Below, piece after piece: positions 52,141 to 60,386 of a DNA stretch of 64,000 nucleotides. Numbering within the stretch: the stretch's first letter is position 1; every line of letters starts with the position of its first letter. A model generated the notes under the pieces. The model searched no databases and had not been told where the DNA came from. It saw only the letters and a program-made list of their open reading frames with translations. A program made the position numbers and the translations under genes. Origin of the DNA: Maribacter algicola (lineage in GTDB: Bacteria > Bacteroidota > Bacteroidia > Flavobacteriales > Flavobacteriaceae); NCBI RefSeq assembly GCF_003933245.1, contig NZ_QUSX01000001.1, forward strand, positions 1,364,001 through 1,428,000, read 5' to 3'.

Positions 52141-52496
52141 AGAATGTTTTGGGAACCGAGCTATGTTCCTGTTGCTTTGATCCTATGACCGGTTTTTATA
52201 GGGACGGATTTTGTAAAACAGGTGGCGAAGACGTTGGAACCCACGTGGTATGTGCTGTAATGAGTGAGGAATTCCTGGAATTTACCAAATCAAAAGGAAA
52301 CGATCTGTCAACTCCAATACCCCAATGGAATTTCCCAGGACTTCAAGTTGGAGACAAGTGGTGTTTGTGCATTTCACGCTGGTTACAGGCGGAAAAGGCC
52401 GGGGTAGCACCTAAAGTTATATTGGAGGCGACCCATATGAATGCGCTCAAATTTACCACATTGGAGGTGCTGAGCAAGTATGAGGTAAAAATCTAA
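52125..52496 (+). CDS. DUF2237 family protein
   Basis: The 123-residue cytoplasmic-type product has the DUF2237 signature: NVLGTELCSCCFDPMTGFYR, the segment FCKTGGEDVGTHVVCAVM, then FSKxGNDLSTPIPQ-like KSKGNDLSTPIPQWNFPGL and GDKWCLCISRW. The family is widespread and short (about 115-130 residues), with several conserved cysteines that may bind metal, but has no proven reaction. The start ATG overlaps the upstream gene by 16 bp. It is the last gene of the symporter operon and converges on ribE. Confidence 0.9.
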   Translation: MDKKVKNVLGTELCSCCFDPMTGFYRDGFCKTGGEDVGTHVVCAVMSEEFLEFTKSKGNDLSTPIPQWNFPGLQVGDKWCLCISRWLQAEKAGVAPKVILEATHMNALKFTTLEVLSKYEVKI

Positions 52497-52537
52497 TGTG
52501 TGAAACAGGGATTTCCAGGCTTCCTTAACAAATCCTA

Positions 52538-53128
52538 CTACTTCGGTTGGTGCATCAATTTCGCCACGTACTTCCCAATTACGTCGAACTCAAGATTTAC
52601 CACTGTACCCACTTTGTAAGTATTGAATCGGGTATGCTCGTAGGTGTAGGGAATAATCGCAACATCAAAGGTGTTTTTTCCTGAATTCACTACGGTGAGA
52701 CTCGTACCATCAACGGTAATGGAACCCTTTTCAATAGTAGGATTTCCGGTAGCGGTATCGTATTCAAAGGAGAATATCCAACTCCCGTTTTCTTCTTGGA
52801 TGTTTGTGCAAACGCCAGTTTGGTCCACATGTCCTTGGACGATATGGCCGTCCAACCGAGACCCCATGATCATGGCGCGTTCCAGGTTTACGGAATCCCC
52901 AACTTGCAAATCACCTAAATTGGTTTTTTTTAAGGTCTCTGCAATAGCGGTCACCGTATAGGTTTCCCCGGAGATTTTCACCACGGTCAAACATACCCCA
53001 TTATGGGCTACACTTTGATCTATTTTTAATTCAGAGGTAATGCTGGAAGAGACCCTAATATCCAAGTTGCCGCCCTTGGATTCCAATTGGGCAACGGTAC
53101 CCAATGTTTCGATGATTCCGGTAAACAT
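52538..53128 (-). CDS. ribE: Riboflavin synthase, alpha subunit
   Basis: The 196-residue product starts with the invariant MFTGIIETLGTV and consists of two lumazine-binding domains. The first holds SVAHNGVCLTVV and ALERAM-like LERAMIMGSRLDGHIVQGHV; the second holds GSITVDGTSLTVV and YTYEHTRFNTYKVG. It forms a trimer that converts two 6,7-dimethyl-8-ribityllumazines into riboflavin and a pyrimidine. No FMN riboswitch is apparent upstream. It is divergent to pdxA with 58 bp between the starts; -7-like boxes for the two directions (TAATTTTG at 53146-53153 on plus, TATCTTTG on minus at 53171-53178) overlap this gap without clear -33 partners. Confidence 0.96.
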   Translation of the reverse strand: MFTGIIETLGTVAQLESKGGNLDIRVSSSITSELKIDQSVAHNGVCLTVVKISGETYTVTAIAETLKKTNLGDLQVGDSVNLERAMIMGSRLDGHIVQGHVDQTGVCTNIQEENGSWIFSFEYDTATGNPTIEKGSITVDGTSLTVVNSGKNTFDVAIIPYTYEHTRFNTYKVGTVVNLEFDVIGKYVAKLMHQPK

Positions 53129-53186
53129 GTGTCGTTTTATTTAAGTAATTTTGAATCCTAAAATAGCTTACAAAGATACAGATATA

Positions 53187-54239
53187 ATGGAGGAAAACGG
53201 GAACATAAAGTTAGGGATATCCATCGGTGATTTAAACGGAATAGGGTGTGAAGTGGTCCTAAAGACTTTTGAGGACAGCCGCATGCTCGATTTTTGTACT
53301 CCCGTCATTTTTGCTTCCAACAAAACCATTTCTGGCCAGCAAAAGGCTTTGGGAATTTCCATTCCGTTCAATGGCGTGCAGGAGGCTTCCAAGGCGGTGG
53401 ACGGAAAACTGAATATTGTCAACGTTTGGAAACAAGTACCTGAAATACAGTTTGGACAGGCCACTAAGGAAGCGGGCGATTTTGCCCTACAATCTTTAAA
53501 AGCTGCGGTTGCTGCGCTGAAAAATGGCGAGATAGATGTTTTGGTTACCGCCCCGATCAATAAAAATAACATTCAGGCCGAAGATTTTAAGTTTCCCGGG
53601 CATACGGATTATCTGGCCCAGGAACTGGAAGGTGAAAGTCTTATGTTCATGGTAACGGACGACCTTAAAATAGGATTGTTGACAGACCATGTAGCGGTCA
53701 AGGACGTATCATCTGCCATCATACCCAGATTGATTCGCGATAAGGTGAATACGATCGAGAAATCCCTAAAAATGGATTTTGGCATCCGGAAACCTAAAAT
53801 CGCACTGTTGGGCATCAATCCGCATAGTGGTGATAATGGGGTCATTGGAAAGGAAGACGATGAGGTATTGAGACCCGTCATAAATGAAATGACAAATAAC
53901 GGGCATTTGGTCTTTGGGCCCTATTCAGCCGATAGCTTTTTTGGGTCGGACAACTACAAAAACTTTGATGCTGTTTTGGCCGCTTATCACGACCAAGGCC
54001 TCATTCCTTTTAAGACGCTCTCCTTTGGAAGGGGGGTCAATTTTACGGCGGGACTTAGCAAGGTTCGCACTTCCCCCGATCATGGTACGGCCTATGAAAT
54101 CGCCGGTCAGGGCAAAGCGGACCACAGCTCTTTTAAGGAAGCCGTGTTCATGGCCATCAAGATTTTTAGGAACAGAACGGAGTACTTGGAACTTACCGAA
54201 AATGTTTTGAAAAAGCAGCGCATTAAGCGCGAACGTTAG
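53187..54239 (+). CDS. pdxA: 4-hydroxythreonine-4-phosphate dehydrogenase
   Basis: I start at the ATG at 53187 (MEENGNIKLGISIGDLNGIG), giving 350 residues; the twelve upstream codons overlap the promoter region. PdxA motifs are present: GISIGDLNGIGCEVVLKT, TAPINKNNIQ, FPGHTDYLAQEL, AYHDQGLIPFKTL and RTSPDHGTAYEIAG, which include the metal-binding histidines. It oxidises 4-phosphohydroxy-L-threonine with NAD in the DXP-dependent pyridoxal phosphate pathway. It is a single gene, followed by the promoter of the rpmF-fabH-acc operon. Confidence 0.96.
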   Translation: MEENGNIKLGISIGDLNGIGCEVVLKTFEDSRMLDFCTPVIFASNKTISGQQKALGISIPFNGVQEASKAVDGKLNIVNVWKQVPEIQFGQATKEAGDFALQSLKAAVAALKNGEIDVLVTAPINKNNIQAEDFKFPGHTDYLAQELEGESLMFMVTDDLKIGLLTDHVAVKDVSSAIIPRLIRDKVNTIEKSLKMDFGIRKPKIALLGINPHSGDNGVIGKEDDEVLRPVINEMTNNGHLVFGPYSADSFFGSDNYKNFDAVLAAYHDQGLIPFKTLSFGRGVNFTAGLSKVRTSPDHGTAYEIAGQGKADHSSFKEAVFMAIKIFRNRTEYLELTENVLKKQRIKRER

Positions 54240-54283
54240 TTTTTGGCCTCCAAAAAGTTATAAAGATAAATAGTTGATAACTA

Positions 54284-54313
54284 TTGCCCGTTATCAAAAT
54301 AATAGTATCTTTG
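54284..54313 (+). promoter_or_regulatory. Flavobacterial promoter of the DUF177-rpmF operon
   Basis: TTG at 54284-54286, 19 bp, then a perfect TATCTTTG at 54306-54313, matching TTG-N17-19-TAnnTTTG. The first gene starts 45 bp further on, leaving a leader of about 40 nt. Confidence 0.75.
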
Positions 54314-54358
54314 CACCCGCCTTTTAAGGTAAGGATTTAATATTAAGAGTTGTACGTG

Positions 54359-54889
54359 ATGAAGCAAAAGGAGTTCAATATTCCTTTTTCAGGGTTGAAA
54401 CAGGGAAAGCACGACTTTAAGTATGAAATCGACAAAAAGTTCTTTGAATCTTTTGGTTACGACGAATTTAATGAAGTGGCTGTTGACCTCACCGTTGTTT
54501 TGAACAAAACAAGTACCATGTTGGAACTTGATTTTGAAGCGGACGGAACGGTCAATGTAGACTGCGATATTACCAGCGAACCTTATGACCAGCCCATTGA
54601 GGGACATTTGGAGTTGGTGGTAAAGTTTGGTGAGGAATATGACGATAATGATGATGAAATCCTCATTTTGCCCCACGGGGAGCATCAGGTCAACGTGGCA
54701 CAGTACATTTACGAGCTGATAATCTTGGCCGTGCCCCAGAAGAGGGTACACCCGGGTATCGCGGACGGTACATTAAAATCGGAAGCCTTGGAGCGACTTC
54801 AGGAACTTCAGCCAAAGGATAAGAATAACGACAACGAAAAAAACGATCCCCGTTGGGACGAATTAAAAAAACTATTAACGGATAAATAA
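54359..54889 (+). CDS. DUF177 (YceD-like) protein
   Basis: I start at the ATG at 54359 ([20 protein letters not shown]), giving 176 residues. The DUF177 pattern is clear: [40 protein letters not shown], and the typical end [13 protein letters not shown]. In bacteria and plastids this family lies upstream of rpmF and is needed for 23S rRNA or L32-related maturation; the exact step is not settled. It is 8 bp upstream of rpmF. In Bacteroidota the metal-ligand cysteines of other YceD proteins are partly lost; here one Cys is seen in NVDCD. Confidence 0.9.
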   Translation: MKQKEFNIPFSGLKQGKHDFKYEIDKKFFESFGYDEFNEVAVDLTVVLNKTSTMLELDFEADGTVNVDCDITSEPYDQPIEGHLELVVKFGEEYDDNDDEILILPHGEHQVNVAQYIYELIILAVPQKRVHPGIADGTLKSEALERLQELQPKDKNNDNEKNDPRWDELKKLLTDK

Positions 54890-54897
54890 GGTTACAA

Positions 54898-55095
54898 ATG
54901 GCACATCCTAAAAGAAAAACATCCAAAACTAGGAGAGACAAGAGAAGAACACATTACAAAGCGGTTGCACCTACATTGGCTACAGATTCTACAACTGGAG
55001 AGATGCATTTGTACCACAGGGCCCACTGGCACGAAGGTAAACTGTACTACAGAGGCCAGGTTTTGATAGACAAAGCAGAGGAAGTAGAGGCATAA
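54898..55095 (+). CDS. rpmF: Ribosomal protein L32
   Basis: The 65-residue basic product begins [20 protein letters not shown], the standard L32 N-terminus, and continues with [17 protein letters not shown]. The four-cysteine zinc site of C+ L32 proteins is absent, so this is a zinc-free (C-) type, usual in this phylum. It is part of the large ribosomal subunit. A terminator follows at 55121, so fabH and acc genes may need read-through or their own promoter. Confidence 0.96.
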   Translation: MAHPKRKTSKTRRDKRRTHYKAVAPTLATDSTTGEMHLYHRAHWHEGKLYYRGQVLIDKAEEVEA

Positions 55096-55120
55096 TGCAC
55101 CTTTTATAAACGGATTATCG

Positions 55121-55153
55121 ACTCCCACTTCGTATGAAGCGGGAGTTTTTTTT
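55121..55153 (+). terminator. Intrinsic terminator after rpmF
   Basis: ACTCCC-A-CTTC pairs with GAAG-C-GGGAGT around GTAT, followed by eight Ts. It is 26 bp after the rpmF stop. Confidence 0.8.
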
Positions 55154-55334
55154 AGCCATAATCCTACAGTTTACTAGGATAATCGGTTTACAGGTATTTA
55201 AGAATCGAACTGGGATTAAACCCATGATTTTTTTCAAAAACAGGTTGTTTTGCCACAAAAAGTCGGCGAAAATCACTAATTTTCACAACTTTTGACGTGT
55301 TTTTGAAAGTTTTTCACACGAAAGCAATTGAAAT

Positions 55335-56327
55335 ATGACCAAAATTACAGCAGCCATAACCGCTGTGGGAGGCTATGTTCCCCAATTTATCCTCACCAAT
55401 AAAATGTTGGAAGAAATGGTAGAGACCAATGACGAGTGGATTACTACCAGAACCGGAATAAAGGAACGACGCATATTAAAGAAAGAGGAAGGGGAAGGCT
55501 CTTCGTATTTGGCCATTCAAGCGGCCAAACAAATCCTTGAAAAGAAAAACTTGGACCCGGCTGAAATAGATTTGGTCATTGTAGCAACGGCCACACCGGA
55601 TAGTATGGTCGCCTCCACGGCTGCCTTTGTAGCTTCGGAAATTGGTGCCAAAAACGCTTTTGCCTACGATCTTTTGGCGGCATGTTCAAGCTTTTTGTTC
55701 GGGATGTCCACCGCGGCCCGTTATATTGAATCCGGCAGGTATAAAAAAGTATTGTTGATAGGGGCCGATAAGATGTCCTCCATTATCGATTACACGGATC
55801 GTACCACCTGTATCATCTTTGGGGACGGCGCCGGTGCCGTATTGTTCGAACCCAATACCGAGGGCTTGGGACTAAAGGACGAATATCTTAGGGCCGATGG
55901 CTCTGGCCGTCAGTTTTTGGGCATGGAAGGGGGTGGTTCCCTAATGCCGGCAACGGAACAGACCGTAAAGGATAGAAAACATTTTATATTTCAAGACGGG
56001 AAGACCGTATTTAAATTTGCGGTCTCCAACATGGCGGATGTAGCGGAACGTATCATGAAACGCAACGACCTTGCCGATACCGATGTATCTTGGTTGGTAC
56101 CGCATCAGGCCAATAAACGCATCATCGATGCCACGGCCAACCGCATGGGATTGGACCAATCCAAGGTATTGATGAACATTCAGCGGTATGGCAACACCAC
56201 ATCGGCTACCTTGCCCTTGCTGTTAAGCGATTACGAGGACAAATTAAAAAAAGGAGATAATTTAGTTTTTGCCGCCTTTGGGGGCGGATTTACATGGGGA
56301 TCCATTTATTTGAAGTGGGCCTATTAA
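55335..56327 (+). CDS. fabH: Beta-ketoacyl-ACP synthase III
   Basis: The 330-residue thiolase-fold enzyme has the Cys-His-Asn triad: Cys117 in DLLAACSSFLFGM, His near residue 257 in WLVPHQANKRI, and Asn near 287 in QRYGNTTSATLPL. The FabH-specific NDEWITTRTGIKERRI and the C-terminal FAAFGGGFTWGS are also there. It starts fatty-acid synthesis by condensing a short or branched acyl-CoA with malonyl-ACP. It lies 181 bp after the rpmF terminator's region and 32 bp before accB, so it links chain initiation with malonyl-CoA supply. I see no convincing promoter in the gap. Confidence 0.96.
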   Translation: MTKITAAITAVGGYVPQFILTNKMLEEMVETNDEWITTRTGIKERRILKKEEGEGSSYLAIQAAKQILEKKNLDPAEIDLVIVATATPDSMVASTAAFVASEIGAKNAFAYDLLAACSSFLFGMSTAARYIESGRYKKVLLIGADKMSSIIDYTDRTTCIIFGDGAGAVLFEPNTEGLGLKDEYLRADGSGRQFLGMEGGGSLMPATEQTVKDRKHFIFQDGKTVFKFAVSNMADVAERIMKRNDLADTDVSWLVPHQANKRIIDATANRMGLDQSKVLMNIQRYGNTTSATLPLLLSDYEDKLKKGDNLVFAAFGGGFTWGSIYLKWAY

Positions 56328-56359
56328 TTGGAAGACCAAACTAACATATATTTACAACT

Positions 56360-56854
56360 ATGGATATTAAAGAAATTCAAAGCCTTATCAAGTTCGTAGC
56401 AAAATCTGGAGCTAGTGAAGTAAAATTGGAAACGGATGACATCAAAATCACCATCCGTACAGGTGGCCCCGGTAGTGGCGAGACCACATTTGTACAATCC
56501 ATACCTATGGCCCAAGCGCCCGTAGCGCCTGCCGCCGCTCCGGTACAACAAGAGGTACCTGCTTCCCCGGCAACACCCGCCAAGGAAGCTGACACCAAAA
56601 AGGACGATTCCAAATACATTACGATCAAGTCGCCCATTATTGGAACCTTCTACAGAAAGCCATCACCGGACAAACCGGCCTTTGTAGAGGTAGGTGACAA
56701 GATTTCCGCCGGTGACGTACTTTGTGTGATCGAAGCCATGAAGTTGTTCAACGACATAGAGTCTGAAGTATCAGGTACCATTGTTAAGGTATTGGTAGAT
56801 GACTCCTCACCAGTGGAGTTTGATCAACCATTGTTCTTGGTAGATCCAGCATAA
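56360..56854 (+). CDS. accB: Biotin carboxyl carrier protein of acetyl-CoA carboxylase
   Basis: The 164-residue product has the usual N-terminal helix ([20 protein letters not shown]), a flexible Ala/Pro-rich linker ([18 protein letters not shown]), and the biotinyl domain with the modification site EAMKLF (biotin-lysine near residue 128) in [18 protein letters not shown]. It carries CO2 between AccC and the AccAD transferase. The gene lies 32 bp after fabH and 73 bp before accC. Confidence 0.97.
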   Translation: MDIKEIQSLIKFVAKSGASEVKLETDDIKITIRTGGPGSGETTFVQSIPMAQAPVAPAAAPVQQEVPASPATPAKEADTKKDDSKYITIKSPIIGTFYRKPSPDKPAFVEVGDKISAGDVLCVIEAMKLFNDIESEVSGTIVKVLVDDSSPVEFDQPLFLVDPA

Positions 56855-56927
56855 ATCGGTATTGGACCGGTACATTGGGCACTTGCCCAATGGATATGAT
56901 GTAAGACGTTCACTAAAAGATCAAGAC

Positions 56928-58280
56928 ATGTTTAAAAAAATATTGATTGCAAATAGGGGAGAAATTGCGCTGCGCGTTATCCGTACCTGTAAGGAAATGG
57001 GTATAAAAACGGTAGCGGTGTACAGTAAGGCCGATGAAGAAAGCCTTCACGTACGTTTTGCGGACGAGGCCGTTTGTATTGGACCAGCACCCAGTAGCGA
57101 ATCCTATTTGAAAATACCGAATATCATTGCGGCGGCCGAAATCACCAATGCGGACGCGATTCATCCCGGTTATGGTTTCCTTTCGGAAAACTCCAAGTTC
57201 TCCAAGATATGTGCAGAGCACGATATCAAGTTCATTGGGGCCTCCGCGGAGCAGATAGACCGTATGGGCGACAAGGCCACGGCCAAGGCGACCATGAAGG
57301 CCGCTGGGGTTCCCTGTGTACCCGGATCGGACGGATTATTGAAAGATTTGGCCGATGCCAAGAAGACCGCCAAGAAAATGGGCTATCCCGTCATGATCAA
57401 AGCCACTGCTGGAGGTGGTGGAAAAGGAATGCGTGCCGTTTGGAGCGAGGAAGAAATGGAGGCCCACTTTGAAAGTGCGGTAAAAGAGGCCACGGCAGCT
57501 TTTGGGAACGGAGGGATGTATATGGAAAAGCTGATCGAGGAGCCTAGACATATTGAAATCCAAGTGGTGGGCGACCAATATGGCAAGGCCTGTCACTTGT
57601 CCGAACGTGATTGTTCCGTACAGCGTCGCCATCAAAAATTGACGGAGGAAACCCCATCCCCTTTTATGACGGACAAACTCCGTGACGAAATGGGAAAAGC
57701 GGCCGTAAAGGCAGCGGAATATATCAAATACGAAGGGGCAGGTACGGTAGAGTTTTTGGTGGACAAACACCGTAAATTCTACTTTATGGAGATGAACACC
57801 CGTATACAGGTGGAGCACCCCATTACGGAGCAGGTAATCGATTACGATTTGATTCGTGAGCAGATTTTGGTAGCGGCCGGGGTACCTATTTCCGGAAAGA
57901 ACTATTTCCCAAAATTGCACTCCATAGAATGCAGGATCAATGCAGAGGACCCGTACAACAATTTTAGGCCGTCACCGGGCAAGATTACCACTCTGCATAT
58001 CCCTGGAGGCCATGGCGTACGGATGGATACTCACGTATACAGTGGCTATAGCATACCGCCCAATTACGATTCCATGATCGCCAAGTTGATTACCACGGCA
58101 CAGACGCGGGAAGAAGCGATCAACAAGATGAAAAGGGCCTTGGACGAGTTTGTGATCGAGGGGATAAAGACCACGATACCCTTCCATAGGCAATTAATGG
58201 ACCATCCGGATTATTTGGCGGGCAACTATACCACAGCCTTTATGAACGACTTTAAGATGGACCCCCCCAAGGAAAATTAA
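56928..58280 (+). CDS. accC: Biotin carboxylase subunit of acetyl-CoA carboxylase
   Basis: I start at the ATG at 56928 ([20 protein letters not shown]), giving 450 residues, the normal AccC length; 22 codons upstream are not conserved. The biotin carboxylase plan is complete: N-terminal [19 protein letters not shown], the ATP-grasp glycine-rich loop [32 protein letters not shown], the catalytic region [19 protein letters not shown] and the C-terminal domain with [14 protein letters not shown]. It carboxylates biotin on AccB with ATP and bicarbonate. A strong terminator follows, closing the operon. Confidence 0.97.
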   Translation: MFKKILIANRGEIALRVIRTCKEMGIKTVAVYSKADEESLHVRFADEAVCIGPAPSSESYLKIPNIIAAAEITNADAIHPGYGFLSENSKFSKICAEHDIKFIGASAEQIDRMGDKATAKATMKAAGVPCVPGSDGLLKDLADAKKTAKKMGYPVMIKATAGGGGKGMRAVWSEEEMEAHFESAVKEATAAFGNGGMYMEKLIEEPRHIEIQVVGDQYGKACHLSERDCSVQRRHQKLTEETPSPFMTDKLRDEMGKAAVKAAEYIKYEGAGTVEFLVDKHRKFYFMEMNTRIQVEHPITEQVIDYDLIREQILVAAGVPISGKNYFPKLHSIECRINAEDPYNNFRPSPGKITTLHIPGGHGVRMDTHVYSGYSIPPNYDSMIAKLITTAQTREEAINKMKRALDEFVIEGIKTTIPFHRQLMDHPDYLAGNYTTAFMNDFKMDPPKEN

Positions 58281-58286
58281 AGTGTA

Positions 58287-58318
58287 AAACTCCAACAGCG
58301 ATGTTGGAGTTTTTTTTT
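58287..58318 (+). terminator. Strong intrinsic terminator after accC
   Basis: AAACTCCAACA and TGTTGGAGTTT form an 11-bp stem around GCGA, continued by a run of Ts. It starts 6 bp after the accC stop. Confidence 0.88.
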
Positions 58319-58327
58319 GAACCTTTT

Positions 58328-58441
58328 GGACGTTGAGCGGAGTCGAAACGACAAAAAAGGTCTAATAGAAGCTTGTCCCGAGAAGCTTGCCCTGAGCGTA
58401 GCCGAAGGGAGTCGAGAGATAGCCGAAGGGAGGCGAAATGC
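58328..58441. repeat. Dispersed GAGCGTAG/GCCGAAGGG-type repeat at the border of an AT-rich block
   Basis: Contains GTTGAGCGGAGTCGAAACGA, AAGCTTGTCCCGAGAAGCTT and CCCTGAGCGTAGCCGAAGGG, then two direct copies of TAGCCGAAGGGAG. A related motif, CCCGAGCGTAGTCGAGGGA, is at 16957-16975 near the duplicated tRNA end, and CCCTTCGGATACGCTCAGGG lies inside the repeat at 27474. Confidence 0.6.
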
Positions 58442-58608
58442 CAACCTCTTAAAGAATCATCGATAATCGATTTGTGTCAAACCATCGTCAAAAACCGCTA
58501 CCCATAAACCTGTAATCCTATTTCTAATAATGATTTGGTTATCTTAGGTGCAAGTATATAAAATCGATTATTACTTAGAGTTGTAATCCACTTTGATAAG
58601 TTTTGAAT

Positions 58609-59505
58609 ATGGAACTACCAAAATATCATGAAACCTTTATTCCTATACTAGAAATTCTAAACTCCGTCGATTCACTAAAAAGCCGTGAATTAGCATCAAG
58701 GGTACGTGATACTTATTATTCTTATTTACCAGTAGAACTACTTAATCAAAAGACTAGTTCTGGCGCTAATGTTCTACTTGATAGAATCCTATGGGGCAAA
58801 TCATATTTGAAGATGGCCAAATTTGTTTCCTATCCTCAACGGGGATTTGTTCAAATAACCGAAAAAGGTAAGTCTAGACTAGCAAAAGGTAATTTACCAT
58901 TGCATGACCTTCAAAATGATAAAGATTTTATAAATCACCGAGAGTCTGTAATAAGCGAAAAAGAAAACGAAATTGAACTGGACGCTGTCAACGTAGAAAA
59001 TGCCTCACCTCAAGATTTAATTGATTCGGGATTTTCTTCAATTGAAACAGAAGTAAAAACCAATCTTCTGGAAAGACTTAAAGAAATTGATCCTTATTAT
59101 TTTGAGAAGGTCATACTTATATTACTGAAGAAAATGGGTTATGGAGATTTCGTTGAAACTACTAAATCAAATGATGGGGGTATTGACGGAATAATAAATG
59201 AAGACAAATTAGGGCTTGAAAAAATTTACACCCAAGCAAAACGCTATAATGAAAATAAGGTAAGAGAAAAGGACATAAGAAATTTTATAGGTGCCATGAG
59301 TGGTGACACTAGTAAAGGAGTTTTTATTACAACTTCCACATTTGACGATTCGGCAATTAAAAAAGCAAGAGAAGCTCACCATTCTATAATTTTAATTGAT
59401 GGAGCAAAGTTGGTTGACTTAATGCATCAATATAATGTTGGAGTTCAAGTCAAAACAGTTTATGAAGTTAAAGAAATTGATAACGATTTTTTTGAAGAGA
59501 ATTAG
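58609..59505 (+). CDS. Mrr-like restriction endonuclease
   Basis: The ATG at 58609 gives 298 residues. An Mrr_N-type winged helix covers about residues 5-90 (FIPILEILNSVDSLKSRELA, YPQRGFVQITEKGKSRLAKG), then a linker and an Mrr_cat PD-(D/E)xK domain. FEKVILILLKKMGYGDFVET precedes the catalytic Asp in NDGGIDGI, and the QxK motif is in IYTQAKRY (about residues 189-215). Such enzymes cut modified DNA. The gene is distinctly AT-rich compared with the acc operon before it, and is followed after 2 bp by an HNH nuclease gene. A type IV restriction role is likely but not proven. Confidence 0.9.
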   Translation: MELPKYHETFIPILEILNSVDSLKSRELASRVRDTYYSYLPVELLNQKTSSGANVLLDRILWGKSYLKMAKFVSYPQRGFVQITEKGKSRLAKGNLPLHDLQNDKDFINHRESVISEKENEIELDAVNVENASPQDLIDSGFSSIETEVKTNLLERLKEIDPYYFEKVILILLKKMGYGDFVETTKSNDGGIDGIINEDKLGLEKIYTQAKRYNENKVREKDIRNFIGAMSGDTSKGVFITTSTFDDSAIKKAREAHHSIILIDGAKLVDLMHQYNVGVQVKTVYEVKEIDNDFFEEN

Positions 59506-59507
59506 TC

Positions 59508-59831
59508 ATGGCAAATCGTTGGGGAATACCGAAAGACGTTGAGGATTTCGTTAAGCAAAGAGATAAAAATTGTGTTTATTGTGGCCAGGAATTTTTAGAG
59601 CAACCTGAATCAAGGAAACATAAACCATCTTGGGAACATATTGTAAATGATGTCAGAATTACTGGAACAGATAATATTTCCCTTTGTTGCTTGTCCTGTA
59701 ATGCAAGTAAGGGAGCCAAGTCTTTGGAAGAATGGTTTCAAAGTGATTACTGCAATCGAAATAATATTAACGTGAATTCAGTAGCATTAGTGGTAAAGGA
59801 GGCTGTCAAGAAACGATCAGAATTAAAATAA
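59508..59831 (+). CDS. HNH endonuclease
   Basis: The 107-residue product has a small HNH fold with a zinc site: CVYC at residues 22-25 and CLSC at 61-64, the active-site His44 in SWEHIVND, and Asn65 in CNASKGAKS. The start follows the Mrr-like stop by 2 bp, so both are almost surely translated from one mRNA. It may nick or cut DNA together with the Mrr-like protein as a two-nuclease defence unit; that is inference. AT-rich codon use matches its partner. Confidence 0.88.
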   Translation: MANRWGIPKDVEDFVKQRDKNCVYCGQEFLEQPESRKHKPSWEHIVNDVRITGTDNISLCCLSCNASKGAKSLEEWFQSDYCNRNNINVNSVALVVKEAVKKRSELK

Positions 59832-59912
59832 ACATATATAATTAATCTTATAGCCGATGAAAGTTATCGGAAAGGCACCTCTAACCATTGTTTTAACTTT
59901 TGTTAAACTAAC

Positions 59913-60323
59913 ATGAAAATGATAGAATATTTATATGCAAGTCTGTTATTGATTTCAGTTGTACTCATCTATTTTGCCTTTAAACAATACAGTGTTTCTA
60001 AAGAATTGATGGCCGATGGAATTAAAACCAATGCCACCGTTATTGATCTACTAAGGGTCAGCAGTGATGACGGTTATACCTATAAACCTGTTTTTGAATA
60101 TATAGATAGAACTAATAAGAGAATTACCTTTGAAAGTGAAGTAAGTTCCAATCCAGCCCCGTACAAGGTTGGGGATAAGGTTAAAATAGTTTACTCCAAG
60201 ACCAGTGATCACAGAAGAATCATATCATTTTGGGGATTGTATCGATGGACTATAATACTTCTATCTTTCGCTTCACCTCTATTAATTATTGGAGGTGGAT
60301 ATTTACTATATTCAAGAGGATAG
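59913..60323 (+). CDS. DUF3592 membrane protein
   Basis: The 136-residue product has an N-terminal helix (YLYASLLLISVVLIYFAF), an extracytoplasmic beta-rich domain (VSKELMADGIKTNATVIDLL, YKVGDKVKIVYSKTS) and a C-terminal helix (TIILLSFASPLLIIGGGYLL). This helix-domain-helix pattern matches DUF3592. Function unknown. It lies 81 bp after the HNH gene and has similar AT-rich sequence, so it may belong to the same transferred block. Confidence 0.82.
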   Translation: MKMIEYLYASLLLISVVLIYFAFKQYSVSKELMADGIKTNATVIDLLRVSSDDGYTYKPVFEYIDRTNKRITFESEVSSNPAPYKVGDKVKIVYSKTSDHRRIISFWGLYRWTIILLSFASPLLIIGGGYLLYSRG

Positions 60324-60386
60324 ATAACAGTGTTCACTTTTAAACTATTTCAATCATTTATCTTTAAATAAGAAGGCCATCAATTA

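Noticed and set aside
53129..53186. FMN riboswitch upstream of ribE
   Set aside because: The gap to the divergent pdxA gene is only 58 bp, too short for the aptamer, and I see no RFN-type conserved segments.
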